Below, piece after piece: positions 8,003-14,626 of a stretch of DNA of 14,626 nucleotides; position 1 is the stretch's first letter, and each line of letters starts with the position of its first letter. The DNA is from Methylococcales bacterium (lineage in GTDB: Bacteria; Pseudomonadota; Gammaproteobacteria; Methylococcales; UBA1147): NCBI GenBank assembly GCA_024958995.1, contig JANXGZ010000024.1:1-14626 (forward strand), read 5' to 3'. The notes beneath the pieces were generated by a model. That model had not been told where the DNA came from and did not search any database. It was given only the letters and a program-made list of their open reading frames with translations. The position numbers were made by a program, and so were the translations under genes.

Positions 8003-9132
8003 TCCCACAGACATCGGAAAACCGCTTCCCTCTGGGAAACCAACCCGCCCGCGGATTCTTACACCATCTCCACATCGATGTACCGCTTGTCGCAGGACTA
8101 GCCTTTCTATCGAGCATCAGCCTAATCATCCTGTACAGTGCCAGTGGTCAGCAGATGGAACTTCTCATGCGGCATGCAGCCAGGCTCGGCCTGGCCTATT
8201 CGGCGATGCTGATTTTGGCCCAGATTCACCCGCGCCATTTACAACGGCATGCCCCGTTACTTTTCGTCATCGGCATCGGTCTGCTCGTCGCTGTTCTGAT
8301 CGGCGGAGATATCGGAAAAGGGGCACAACGCTGGTTAAATCTTGGTTTTTTTCGATTCCAGCCGGCCGAAATGATCAAGATTTCCACACCCATGATCATC
8401 GCCTGGTATCTTGCCGAGCACGTTCTGCCACCGCAAAGACGACAGATCATGGTCACTGCGGGGCTCATCGCAATTCCTGCACTGCTGATTGCCAAGCAGC
8501 CTGATCTGGGCACCTCGCTTCTGGTCGCGGCTTCAGGCACCGCGGTCCTATTCATGTCCGGAATTTCCTGGTGGTTCCAGGTCCGATGCGTCATTCTGCT
8601 TGCCGGGCTGACACCGATTTTGTGGCACTTCATGCATGATTACCAGAAAGCTCGGATCATGACTTTGCTGAATCCGGAGGCCGACCCTCTCGGCAAAGGC
8701 TACCAGATCATTCAATCGAAGATCGCAATCGGTTCTGGAGGTATGTATGGCAAGGGCTGGCTAAACGGAACTCAGACCCATCTCGAATTTCTGCCGGAAC
8801 GCTCGACCGATTTCATTTTTGCCGTGTTCGCAGAAGAATTCGGACTGCTGGGCTGCCTGGGACTGTTGACGGCTTACCTGCTAATCTGCTGCCGCTGCCT
8901 GTATATCACGGTTCACGCCCAGGACACATTTAGCCGGCTGCTTGCAGGCAGTCTGTCCATCACATTCTTCGTCTACGTCTTCGTCAATATCGGCATGGTC
9001 ATCGGCATCCTGCCGGTGGTTGGGGTCCCGCTCCCTCTGATCAGTTACGGCGGAACATCGATGGTGACCTTGCTTGCCGGATTCGGTATCCTTATGTCGA
9101 TTCACACACACCGGCGATTATTACCCGTATAG
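7999..9132 (+). CDS. rodA: SEDS peptidoglycan glycosyltransferase RodA
   Basis: RodA polymerises lipid II into glycan strands in complex with PBP2. It is a multi-pass SEDS membrane protein. The 377 residues contain about ten hydrophobic segments and the family signatures GAQRWLNLGFFRFQPAE (108-124), KQPDLGTSLL (166-175), FLPERSTDFIFA (264-275) with D271 at the position of the essential aspartate, and PLPLISYGGTS near 345-354. The start ATG overlaps the mrdA stop in ATGA, and GGGCGGGA just upstream is a usable ribosome site. Length is ordinary. The alternative SEDS protein FtsW is excluded by the mrdA partner and the ERxTDFIFAVFAEEFG wording typical of RodA. Confidence 0.97.
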   Translation: MIPQTSENRFPLGNQPARGFLHHLHIDVPLVAGLAFLSSISLIILYSASGQQMELLMRHAARLGLAYSAMLILAQIHPRHLQRHAPLLFVIGIGLLVAVLIGGDIGKGAQRWLNLGFFRFQPAEMIKISTPMIIAWYLAEHVLPPQRRQIMVTAGLIAIPALLIAKQPDLGTSLLVAASGTAVLFMSGISWWFQVRCVILLAGLTPILWHFMHDYQKARIMTLLNPEADPLGKGYQIIQSKIAIGSGGMYGKGWLNGTQTHLEFLPERSTDFIFAVFAEEFGLLGCLGLLTAYLLICCRCLYITVHAQDTFSRLLAGSLSITFFVYVFVNIGMVIGILPVVGVPLPLISYGGTSMVTLLAGFGILMSIHTHRRLLPV

Positions 9133-9150
9133 ACAGACACTTACTAATGC

Positions 9151-9163
9151 TCCTTAATAAGGA
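9151..9163 (+). promoter_or_regulatory. short hairpin embedding the mltB Shine-Dalgarno
   Basis: TCCTTAATAAGGA is a perfect 13-base inverted repeat. In RNA it can form a five-base stem (TCCTT/AAGGA) with an AAT loop, and AAGGA is also the best Shine-Dalgarno for the mltB ATG at 9174, ten bases downstream. Pairing would hide the ribosome site. The stem is short, so any effect is an inference. Confidence 0.35.
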
Positions 9164-9173
9164 TTTTAAGTCT

Positions 9174-10202
9174 ATGTACAAGACCCCGAAAGAACGCCGG
9201 CCTCGCTGGCCTATGATGCAAAACCTATCCGTCTTTTGCCTTGCCTTTTTGTTGTTCTCCGAGTTCGGTCATGCTGCTCCCCCGCTGACCGACCGTGAAG
9301 ACGTCGGTCAATTTATCCGTAAAATGACTAGCGAGCATGGCTTCGACCGGGAGCAATTAACCAGCGTATTCCAAAAGATCAGGCTGAAAGACAGCATCAT
9401 TCGAGCGATTACCCGCCCCGCTGAATCCAAGCCCTGGCATGCCTACCGCAAGATATTCATTACCAACAATCGGATCAATCAAGGGGTGGATTTTTGGCAC
9501 AGCAATGCCGAGATCCTGGCTGAAGTCGAAAAACAATATGGTGTCCCGGCCGAGATCGTTGTCGCCATCATCGGAGTGGAAACAGGCTACGGCAGAAACA
9601 CGGGGTCCTACCGGGTCGCCGATGCTCTTTCAACACTCGCATTCGAGTATCCGAAAAGAAGCTCTTTCTTTAGCCGGGAACTGGAACACTTTCTGGTCTT
9701 GTGCCGGGAGGAAAAAATCGACCCTCTGATTCCGGTCGGTTCTTACGCGGGTGCCATGGGCATCCCCCAGTTCATGCCCAGTAGTTACCGCAGTTATGCC
9801 GTCGACCAGGACCAGGATGGCAGGCGGGATATATGGAAAAACAACCGCGACGCCATTGGCAGCGTTTCGAACTACTTCAAAAAACACAGATGGATCCCCT
9901 CAACTCCCATCGCATTTCCGGCCCGGCCCGAAGGCGAAGAATTCAGGGAACTGTTGAGCTCGGGACTCAAACCGGACACAACCATTAGCCAGATCAAGGA
10001 TGCCGGAATCAAGATCCCGACCGAAATTGAATCCGACCAGCAAGCAAAAGTGCTAGAACTAGAATCCAGTCAAGGGCTAGTGTACTGGATTACTCTGACC
10101 AACTTCTATGTCATCACCCGCTACAACCATAGTGCCTTGTACGCAATGGCCGTCTATCAGCTCAGCCAGGAGATCGTGAACAGGAGAAACGACAAAACCT
10201 AG
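9174..10202 (+). CDS. mltB: lytic murein transglycosylase B (MltB family)
   Basis: This enzyme cleaves the MurNAc-GlcNAc bond of peptidoglycan and forms 1,6-anhydro ends. It belongs to the MltB/GH103 family. From ATG 9174 it has 342 residues: a basic n-region, hydrophobic signal segment at about 16-33 and a likely signal peptidase I cut at GHA-A (34/35). No lipobox cysteine is seen, so it is predicted soluble in the periplasm, unlike E. coli MltB, which is a lipoprotein. The catalytic motif IIGVETGYGRNTG carries the acid E136, and ESYAGAMG-type signature is present as VGSYAGAMGIPQFMPSSY, followed by an Asp-rich DQDQDGRRDIW loop. An in-frame ATG at 9147 is possible; I prefer 9174 because AAGGA precedes it at ten bases and it avoids a long n-region. 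It follows rodA by 41 bases. Confidence 0.93.
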   Translation: MYKTPKERRPRWPMMQNLSVFCLAFLLFSEFGHAAPPLTDREDVGQFIRKMTSEHGFDREQLTSVFQKIRLKDSIIRAITRPAESKPWHAYRKIFITNNRINQGVDFWHSNAEILAEVEKQYGVPAEIVVAIIGVETGYGRNTGSYRVADALSTLAFEYPKRSSFFSRELEHFLVLCREEKIDPLIPVGSYAGAMGIPQFMPSSYRSYAVDQDQDGRRDIWKNNRDAIGSVSNYFKKHRWIPSTPIAFPARPEGEEFRELLSSGLKPDTTISQIKDAGIKIPTEIESDQQAKVLELESSQGLVYWITLTNFYVITRYNHSALYAMAVYQLSQEIVNRRNDKT

Positions 10203-10227
10203 GGTCTACCATGGTTATCCTGCATCA

Positions 10228-10904
10228 ACCATCCCGAAACCGTTACCCGGCATTGGGCCTGGTCAGGCGATCGGCCCTTCTCCGGACATCCTCACTCATC
10301 GTACTCCACAGCTACTCCGCACCAATGAGACCTCAGACATGAACCCAGAAGCCGACACGGAAAGAAATTCCATGGACTCAGGACGTCTATGTGGTGAGAT
10401 CTACGACATGTACGGGATGACCGCGGCACACAAAACTCTGCCAAGCTACGTCGAGGCCAGGAATCTGGAAAACGGACGAACCTTATTGTTGTCCGGGTCA
10501 ACGACCGGGGACCATTCCACGAAGGACAGATCATCGACCTGTCGTACACTTGGGCTAAGAAACTGGAAATCGTTTACAAGGGAGCCGCCCGAGTGCAGAT
10601 CTGGGATATCATGTCCGCGGTCGCATTAGAGATAAAACAGGATGCTACGACAAGTTCCCAGCAACTGTACGTTCAGATCGGCGCATTCAGGAATCTCAGG
10701 AACGCGACTAAACGCTGGACAGCGTTCACCAGCCCGAGCTTCCCGACAAGCAGATCAAAGCTGGAAAGATCAATTCGGAAAAACCTCTACCGGGTCCAGC
10801 TTAGATCCATAACCAGCGCGAACAAAGCCGCACAGTTGCTCGAAAAAGTTGTCCGGCTAGGGTTTACCTCAGCACATTTGATCAATGACAAACCAGACAG
10901 TTGA
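10228..10904 (+). pseudogene. rlpA: decayed rlpA (septal-ring lytic transglycosylase, DPBB + SPOR)
   Basis: RlpA is normally an outer-membrane lipoprotein with a double-psi beta-barrel (DPBB) transglycosylase domain and a peptidoglycan-binding SPOR domain. Its pieces are in order here but in different frames. IPKPLPGIGP (from 10231, frame 1) resembles the linker IPDAVPRxEP. GHPHSSY (10284-10304, frame 0) resembles YGNPSSY, and is followed by an in-frame TGA at 10326. GKKFHGLRTS (10359-10388, frame 0) follows RSRH where SWY is expected. GEIYDMYGMTAAHKTLPSYV (from 10393, frame 1) retains Glu, Asp and His at the spacing of the RlpA catalytic residues. VRVNDRGPFHEGQIIDLSY (from 10491, frame 0) leads into an intact SPOR domain at about 10665-10890. 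At least three frame changes (before 10284, near 10389 and near 10483) and one stop are needed. No lipoprotein signal fits in the space after mltB. The location between mltB and dacA is the normal one for rlpA. Confidence 0.85.
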
Positions 10905-10961
10905 ACCCGGCTGTTCTACAATAGTCCAACCTCATTACAATCTTTCCCTTTTCAGTATCGT

Positions 10962-12116
10962 ATGAAGCTAACCAGACAGTTGAGACGGACGATTCTGCTC
11001 GCATCCATATTGCTGTACACCGGTATCGGCCTCGCCGCACAGCGGGTCCTTATCCCGAAACCACCTGCTCTAGCCGCGAACGCCTATTTCCTGACCGATT
11101 TTGACAGCAGCAAGGTTCTGGCAGAACACAATGCAGACGAAAGACTTGCCCCTGCGAGCCTGACCAAGATCATGACTGTCTATGTTGCCTTCCAGGAACT
11201 GAAGGACGGAAATATTTCGCTGGGGGACCGAGTCACCATCAGCGAGAAAGCTTGGAAAACACCGGGGTCACGGATGTTCATCGAGGTTAACAAGCAGGTC
11301 GAAGTCGAGAAACTGTTGAAAGGAGTCATCGTTTCATCTGGAAACGACGCCAGCGTCGCACTGGCTGAACATATTGCAGGCAACGAATCAACTTTCGCAG
11401 ACCTGATGAACCAGACCGCGGAACGACTTGGCATGTCCGGCACTCATTTCGTCAACAGCATGGGGCTACCCAGCCCGGACCACTACACGACCGCCCGCGA
11501 CCTAGCCACGCTGACACATGCCCTGATCCAAGACTTTCCAGAATACTACCAATGGCATGCGATTCGGGAGTTCAGTTTCAACAACATCACACAGCAGAAC
11601 CGCAACAAGCTGCTGTGGCGCGACTCCACCGTCGATGGAGTCAAAACCGGGCATACCGAAGGCGCTGGTTATTGCCTGGTGGCATCGGCAAAGAAAGGAG
11701 ACATGCGCCTAATTTCCGTGGTCATGGGCACGAAAAGCACCGAGGCACGGGCTAGCCAGAACCAAGCCCTCCTAAACTATGGATTCCGCTTCTTCGTCAC
11801 CCAGCTTCTCTATACAGCCAACGAGGCACTTGCTCGTACCCGCGTCTGGAAAGGACAAGAAAAGATGTTGCCACTCGGTTTGACTGACGACCTTTATATC
11901 ACCGTACCCAGACGTTATCTCAGTGCCCTGCAGGCAAAAACTGAAGTGCTGGGAAAAATCATGGCGCCGGTCCGCCAGGGAGACACACTGGGTACGCTTG
12001 CCATTCTGCTCGGCGAGCAGATCTACCGGACCGAAGCGCTAACCGCACTGGAAGAAATCCCGCTCGGCAGTTTTTTTCGGCGAATGTACGACGAGGCGCT
12101 GTTGTTCCTCGAATAA
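10962..12116 (+). CDS. dacA: D-alanyl-D-alanine carboxypeptidase (PBP5/PBP6 family)
   Basis: This low-molecular-mass penicillin-binding protein removes the terminal D-Ala of peptidoglycan pentapeptides on the outer face of the inner membrane. The 384-residue product has a signal peptide (basic MKLTRQLRRT, hydrophobic core to about 25, likely cut after GLAA), a catalytic domain with S66-L-T-K69 (in APASLTKIM), S126-G-N (VSSGNDA) and K228-T-G (DGVKTGHTEGAG), then a beta-rich C-terminal domain and a terminal amphipathic helix (SFFRRMYDEALLFLE) of the type that anchors PBP5 to the membrane. Length matches the family. The ATG has no obvious Shine-Dalgarno. It lies 57 bases after the end of the rlpA remnant. 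Confidence 0.96.
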   Translation: MKLTRQLRRTILLASILLYTGIGLAAQRVLIPKPPALAANAYFLTDFDSSKVLAEHNADERLAPASLTKIMTVYVAFQELKDGNISLGDRVTISEKAWKTPGSRMFIEVNKQVEVEKLLKGVIVSSGNDASVALAEHIAGNESTFADLMNQTAERLGMSGTHFVNSMGLPSPDHYTTARDLATLTHALIQDFPEYYQWHAIREFSFNNITQQNRNKLLWRDSTVDGVKTGHTEGAGYCLVASAKKGDMRLISVVMGTKSTEARASQNQALLNYGFRFFVTQLLYTANEALARTRVWKGQEKMLPLGLTDDLYITVPRRYLSALQAKTEVLGKIMAPVRQGDTLGTLAILLGEQIYRTEALTALEEIPLGSFFRRMYDEALLFLE

Positions 12117-12255
12117 CCAGACCAGCGCACTATGAGTTTTAACCAGGAAAACATCTACTGAGCAGGGACCTCGGGGAGCTCCTTGTCGCCTCTCAAGTCC
12201 CAGCCCTGCCTTGGCTACTAATGGATTCAGCCACTCATCTGACCTTGCACAAACC

Positions 12256-12522
12256 ATGAACGACAACGAAACGCTGTTGCAATTCCCATGCAAATTCCCG
12301 ATCAAGGCCATGGGTCTGAATAGCCATGACTTCGACGCCCGGGTGGTGGAAATTGTCAGGCGACATTTACCGAATATCCCAGAAGGGGCAGTCAAATCAC
12401 GGGTAAGCAAGAGTGCGAAATACATGTCCGTTACCGTCACTATTACCGCCCAGAGCAAGGGCCAACTTGACGCGATTTACCAGGACCTGACCGAGGCAAA
12501 AGAAGTCGTGATGGCAATCTGA
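12256..12522 (+). CDS. ybeD: YbeD-family DUF493 protein
   Basis: The 88-residue product belongs to the DUF493/YbeD family, a small ferredoxin-like alpha-beta fold of unresolved function, nearly always encoded next to lipB. Typical features are the N-terminal LLQFPCKFPIKAMGL, a middle RRHLPNI, and SKSAKYMSVTVTITAQSKGQLDAIYQDL, matching the E. coli pattern SSKGNYHSVSITINA. I chose ATG 12256 because it gives the family length; an in-frame TTG at 12211 would add 15 residues without family support. No good ribosome site is visible for either. Its TGA overlaps the lipB ATG by one base (TGATG), so the two are translationally coupled. A role in lipoate metabolism is suggested only by neighbourhood. 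Confidence 0.88.
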   Translation: MNDNETLLQFPCKFPIKAMGLNSHDFDARVVEIVRRHLPNIPEGAVKSRVSKSAKYMSVTVTITAQSKGQLDAIYQDLTEAKEVVMAI

Positions 12523-13202
12523 TGGAATCAAGGCCCGTCCGAATCCGGTTCCTGGGGTTGCGGGACTACTCGGAGTACTGGCAGAAAATGAAGACATTCA
12601 CCGACAGCCGGAGCCGGGAAACTTGCGATGAAATCTGGCTTCTCGAACATCCCCCGGTCTACACGCAGGGGCTCAACGGAAAACCGGAACATATCCTCGA
12701 CCCTGGAGCGATCCCGGTCATCCGATCAGACCGCGGGGGGCAGGCCACCTATCATGGTCCGGGACAACTGGTAATGTACACGCTGCTCAGCATCCGGCAC
12801 CGCAAGATCGGAATACGGCAACTCGTTTCCATGCTGGAACAATCGGCAATTGATACGCTCAAACAGTATGGAATCGATGCTCGATCAAGGGCAGATAGAC
12901 CCGGGGTCTACGTTGATGGCAGCAAGATCGCTTCAATCGGACTGCGGGTTCGGCGCGGTTGCAGCTACCACGGAATGAGCCTCAATGTGGCGGGCGACCT
13001 TTCTCCCTTCAGCCGTATCAATGTCTGCGGATTTCCTTCACTTTCGGTAACCAGTCTGTATGACCTCCGCGGTCCCGAACTTTGCCATGAGGTAGCCATT
13101 CCCCTCGTCTATCACTTCCTCGACTGCCTGGGAGAGTCGGCTGAATCAAACAATGTCAGCATCGACCCACTGCCCACCTCGTTTGCAAACCTTGATAGCT
13201 GA
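12522..13202 (+). CDS. lipB: octanoyl-[ACP]:protein N-octanoyltransferase LipB
   Basis: LipB transfers octanoate from acyl carrier protein to the target lysine of lipoyl domains (pyruvate and 2-oxoglutarate dehydrogenases, GcvH), the first step of lipoate synthesis. The 226-residue product shows the BPL/LipA-LipB signatures: LLEHPPVYTQG at 40-50, the RGGQATYHGPGQLVMY loop at 71-86, K135 in GSKIASIGLRV and the thioester-forming C169 in SRINVCGF. Both catalytic residues fall at the same numbers as in E. coli LipB. The family consensus around the cysteine is INPCG; here Val replaces Pro. The start overlaps the ybeD stop. The last 25 or so residues (ESAESNNVSIDPLPTS) are low-conservation tail. 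Confidence 0.96.
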   Translation: MESRPVRIRFLGLRDYSEYWQKMKTFTDSRSRETCDEIWLLEHPPVYTQGLNGKPEHILDPGAIPVIRSDRGGQATYHGPGQLVMYTLLSIRHRKIGIRQLVSMLEQSAIDTLKQYGIDARSRADRPGVYVDGSKIASIGLRVRRGCSYHGMSLNVAGDLSPFSRINVCGFPSLSVTSLYDLRGPELCHEVAIPLVYHFLDCLGESAESNNVSIDPLPTSFANLDS

Positions 13203-13295
13203 CCAGGCGGATTAGCGATACACTGGGAATGTCCTCGAAGCAGCCCAGGCAAACAGAGACACCATAAAAGCTTCCGGTACAAGACAGACAACCCC

Positions 13296-14264
13296 ATGTC
13301 AGACCGATCCGATTACAACGCTCCTTCGCGCAACCAACCGCAAACCCACCACAGGAACCGGGACAAGCTTTCCCGTATCCCGGTTAAAGTTGTTCCCTCA
13401 GCACCGATCCGGAAACCACCCTGGATCCGGATTAAAGCTTCGTCCTTGGGAAAGGTGCAGCAGATCAAGAAACTGCTGCGAAGCCAACAACTGTATTCGG
13501 TGTGTGAAGAGGCTGCATGCCCCAACCTCGCCGAATGTTTCGCCAAAGGGACCGCGACCTTCATGATTATGGGAGACCTGTGTACCCGGCGCTGCCCATT
13601 CTGCGATGTCGCACACGGAAAACCTCTGCCCCTCGACGAAAAAGAACCCGGACGGCTGGCCACCACGGTTTCCCGATTGAAACTTCGCTACGTGGTCATC
13701 ACATCGGTAGACAGAGACGATTTAAGAGATGGGGGGGCAGGACACTTTGCGAATTGCATTAAAGCCGTCAGGACCCTGAACCCGGGAACCCGGATCGAGA
13801 TCCTGGTTCCCGATTTTCGCGGCCGCCTGGAACCGGCGGTACAGGCCCTTGTCGAAAACCGGCCGGATGTCTTTAACCACAACCTGGAAACCGTACCCGG
13901 CCTCTACCGGAAAACCCGGCCCGGTGCCAGTTACACGGGTTCACTCGAACTTCTGGGAACATTCCATGAGCGTTATCCGGACATACCCACCAAATCCGGA
14001 CTGATGCTAGGGCTCGGTGAAGAAACCGGAGAGGTAGAAGCCGTCATGCAAGACCTTCGATCTAGCGGTTGCAGTATGCTGACACTCGGCCAGTACCTGC
14101 AGCCAAGCCGCGACCATCTACCGGTCCAACGCTATGTAACACCAGAGGAATTTAACCAACTCGCAGAATCCGGCAGGAAGATGGGCTTTGGTCACGTCGC
14201 CAGCGGTCCGCTGGTCCGTTCATCGTACCATGCAGATACCCAGGCTCGGGAACTGATCGGCTAG
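13296..14264 (+). CDS. lipA: lipoyl synthase LipA (radical SAM)
   Basis: LipA inserts two sulfur atoms at C6 and C8 of protein-bound octanoate, sacrificing its auxiliary iron-sulfur cluster as sulfur donor. The 322-residue protein carries both cluster motifs: auxiliary C70-x4-C75-x5-C81 (in SVCEEAACPNLAECF) and radical SAM C96-x3-C100-x2-C103 (in CTRRCPFCDVAHG). The C-terminal RSSYHAD, whose serine ligates the auxiliary cluster, is at 308-314. ETVPGLYRKTRPGASY and the GLMLGLGEETGEV segment are also typical. The first 40 residues are a polar, basic extension common in proteobacterial LipA. A 93-base gap separates it from lipB; no strong ribosome site is seen at the ATG. Confidence 0.97.
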   Translation: MSDRSDYNAPSRNQPQTHHRNRDKLSRIPVKVVPSAPIRKPPWIRIKASSLGKVQQIKKLLRSQQLYSVCEEAACPNLAECFAKGTATFMIMGDLCTRRCPFCDVAHGKPLPLDEKEPGRLATTVSRLKLRYVVITSVDRDDLRDGGAGHFANCIKAVRTLNPGTRIEILVPDFRGRLEPAVQALVENRPDVFNHNLETVPGLYRKTRPGASYTGSLELLGTFHERYPDIPTKSGLMLGLGEETGEVEAVMQDLRSSGCSMLTLGQYLQPSRDHLPVQRYVTPEEFNQLAESGRKMGFGHVASGPLVRSSYHADTQARELIG

Positions 14265-14367
14265 AACCAGCTCAGCCTGAGGAATCGTCCACCCTGCCAG
14301 GGTCGTGTAATATCGTCCCTCAAACCTCAATCGGTTTATAGCCGGCAAGCAGTTCTGTACAAGACAT

Positions 14368-14458
14368 GGAGAGGTACCGAAGCGGTCACACCGGCACCGA
14401 CTCGAAATCGGTTGGTCCTTCACTGGACACGCGGGTTCGAATCCCGCCCTCTCCGCCA
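14368..14458 (+). tRNA. tRNA-Ser (anticodon CGA)
   Basis: The 91-base sequence folds as a class II tRNA: acceptor GGAGAGG (14368-14374) pairs with CCTCTCC (14448-14454); D arm CCG...CGG; anticodon stem ACCGA/TCGGT (14396-14400 / 14408-14412) with loop CTCGAAA and anticodon CGA at 14403-14405, reading the serine codon UCG; a long variable arm with GTCC/GGAC as expected for serine; T arm GCGGG-TTCGAAT-CCCGC. Discriminator is G14455 and the 3' CCA is encoded (14456-14458). It lies 103 bases after lipA on the same strand. Confidence 0.97.
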
Positions 14459-14470
14459 TTATTCTTTTAT

Positions 14471-14503
14471 ATATCCTTATTAATCAATGTTTTATAAGGA
14501 TAT
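14471..14503. repeat. AT-rich inverted repeat downstream of tRNA-Ser
   Basis: ATATCCTTAT (14471-14480) and ATAAGGATAT (14494-14503) are perfect 10-base inverted arms around a 13-base loop, beginning 12 bases after the tRNA 3' end. Only two of ten pairs are G-C and no T-run follows, so it is a poor intrinsic terminator. It might aid processing or termination of the tRNA transcript, or be a protein-binding site. The following bases to the window end (14504-14626) show no gene. Confidence 0.5.
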
Positions 14504-14626
14504 GTGCCGATACGAACCCCCCAGCTGGCCCCCCATTCGGAAAACGACCAAGAACTTCAAGGTTTGTTTGCTTCCAACCAGCCAAATAGGGGTGTAAAAT
14601 AGGCTCATGTCGGCCAGTTAAAGATA

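Noticed and set aside
10481..10490. Programmed ribosomal frameshift as the explanation for the rlpA frame change
   Set aside because: No slippery heptamer is present, and there are further frame changes and a TGA upstream that one programmed event could not bridge.
10339..10629. A free-standing 96-codon gene after mltB
   Set aside because: Only its middle (GEIYDMYGMTAAHKTL ... NGRT) is RlpA-like; the start and the end are out-of-frame readings of the rlpA pseudogene.
14281..14305. Intrinsic terminator after lipA at ACCCTGCCAGGGT
   Set aside because: The stem is at most four to five pairs with a tiny loop and no T-run follows.
14306..14340. Promoter for the tRNA-Ser gene (TAATAT or TTTATA as -10)
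   Set aside because: Neither hexamer has a -35 partner better than about three of six matches at acceptable spacing.
1..14626. CRISPR array, insertion sequence, phage or defence system
   Set aside because: No regularly spaced repeats, transposase, integrase or toxin-antitoxin-like genes were seen; nearly all DNA is accounted for by housekeeping genes.

Overview
The window is a gene-dense chromosomal segment of a Gram-negative bacterium, most likely a gammaproteobacterium. The evidence is gene order: the run mreB-mreC-mreD-mrdA-rodA-mltB-(rlpA)-dacA-ybeD-lipB-lipA matches the elongasome/lipoylation neighbourhood known from that class, and gatCAB diverging from mreB is a layout seen in its non-enteric members. 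The genus cannot be named from the sequence. A GatCAB amidotransferase implies that Asn-tRNA or Gln-tRNA (or both) is made by the indirect, transamidation route.

Layout. On the minus strand, positions 1-3147 hold gatC, gatA and gatB, transcribed leftward; gatB runs off the left edge and lacks roughly its last 35-40 codons. A 466-base divergent intergenic region (3148-3613) carries a good minus-strand -10 box, a palindrome next to it and one 54-codon open frame of unknown status. On the plus strand, 3614-9132 is the rod-shape core: mreB (actin-like filament), mreC and mreD (membrane scaffold), mrdA (PBP2 transpeptidase) and rodA (SEDS glycosyltransferase), with mreC/mreD and mrdA/rodA overlapping. 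Then come mltB (lytic transglycosylase), a wrecked rlpA, dacA (D,D-carboxypeptidase), a small YbeD/DUF493 gene, lipB and lipA (lipoate synthesis), and a tRNA-Ser(CGA). The last 168 bases hold no recognisable gene.

The genes form two functional modules. The first builds and trims the lateral cell wall: MreB positions the RodA-PBP2 synthase through MreC/MreD, MltB cleaves glycan strands and DacA removes terminal D-Ala. The second, ybeD-lipB-lipA, makes protein-bound lipoate: LipB attaches octanoate and LipA inserts two sulfurs.

The most notable observations are (i) rlpA is a multi-frameshift pseudogene with recognisable RlpA pieces in alternating frames, an in-frame TGA and no lipoprotein signal; (ii) mreC has no ATG/GTG/TTG at its expected start and appears to begin at ATA 4735 behind a Shine-Dalgarno-like AAGG. 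No convincing novel multi-gene system was found; this is mostly conserved housekeeping DNA with signs of local decay.
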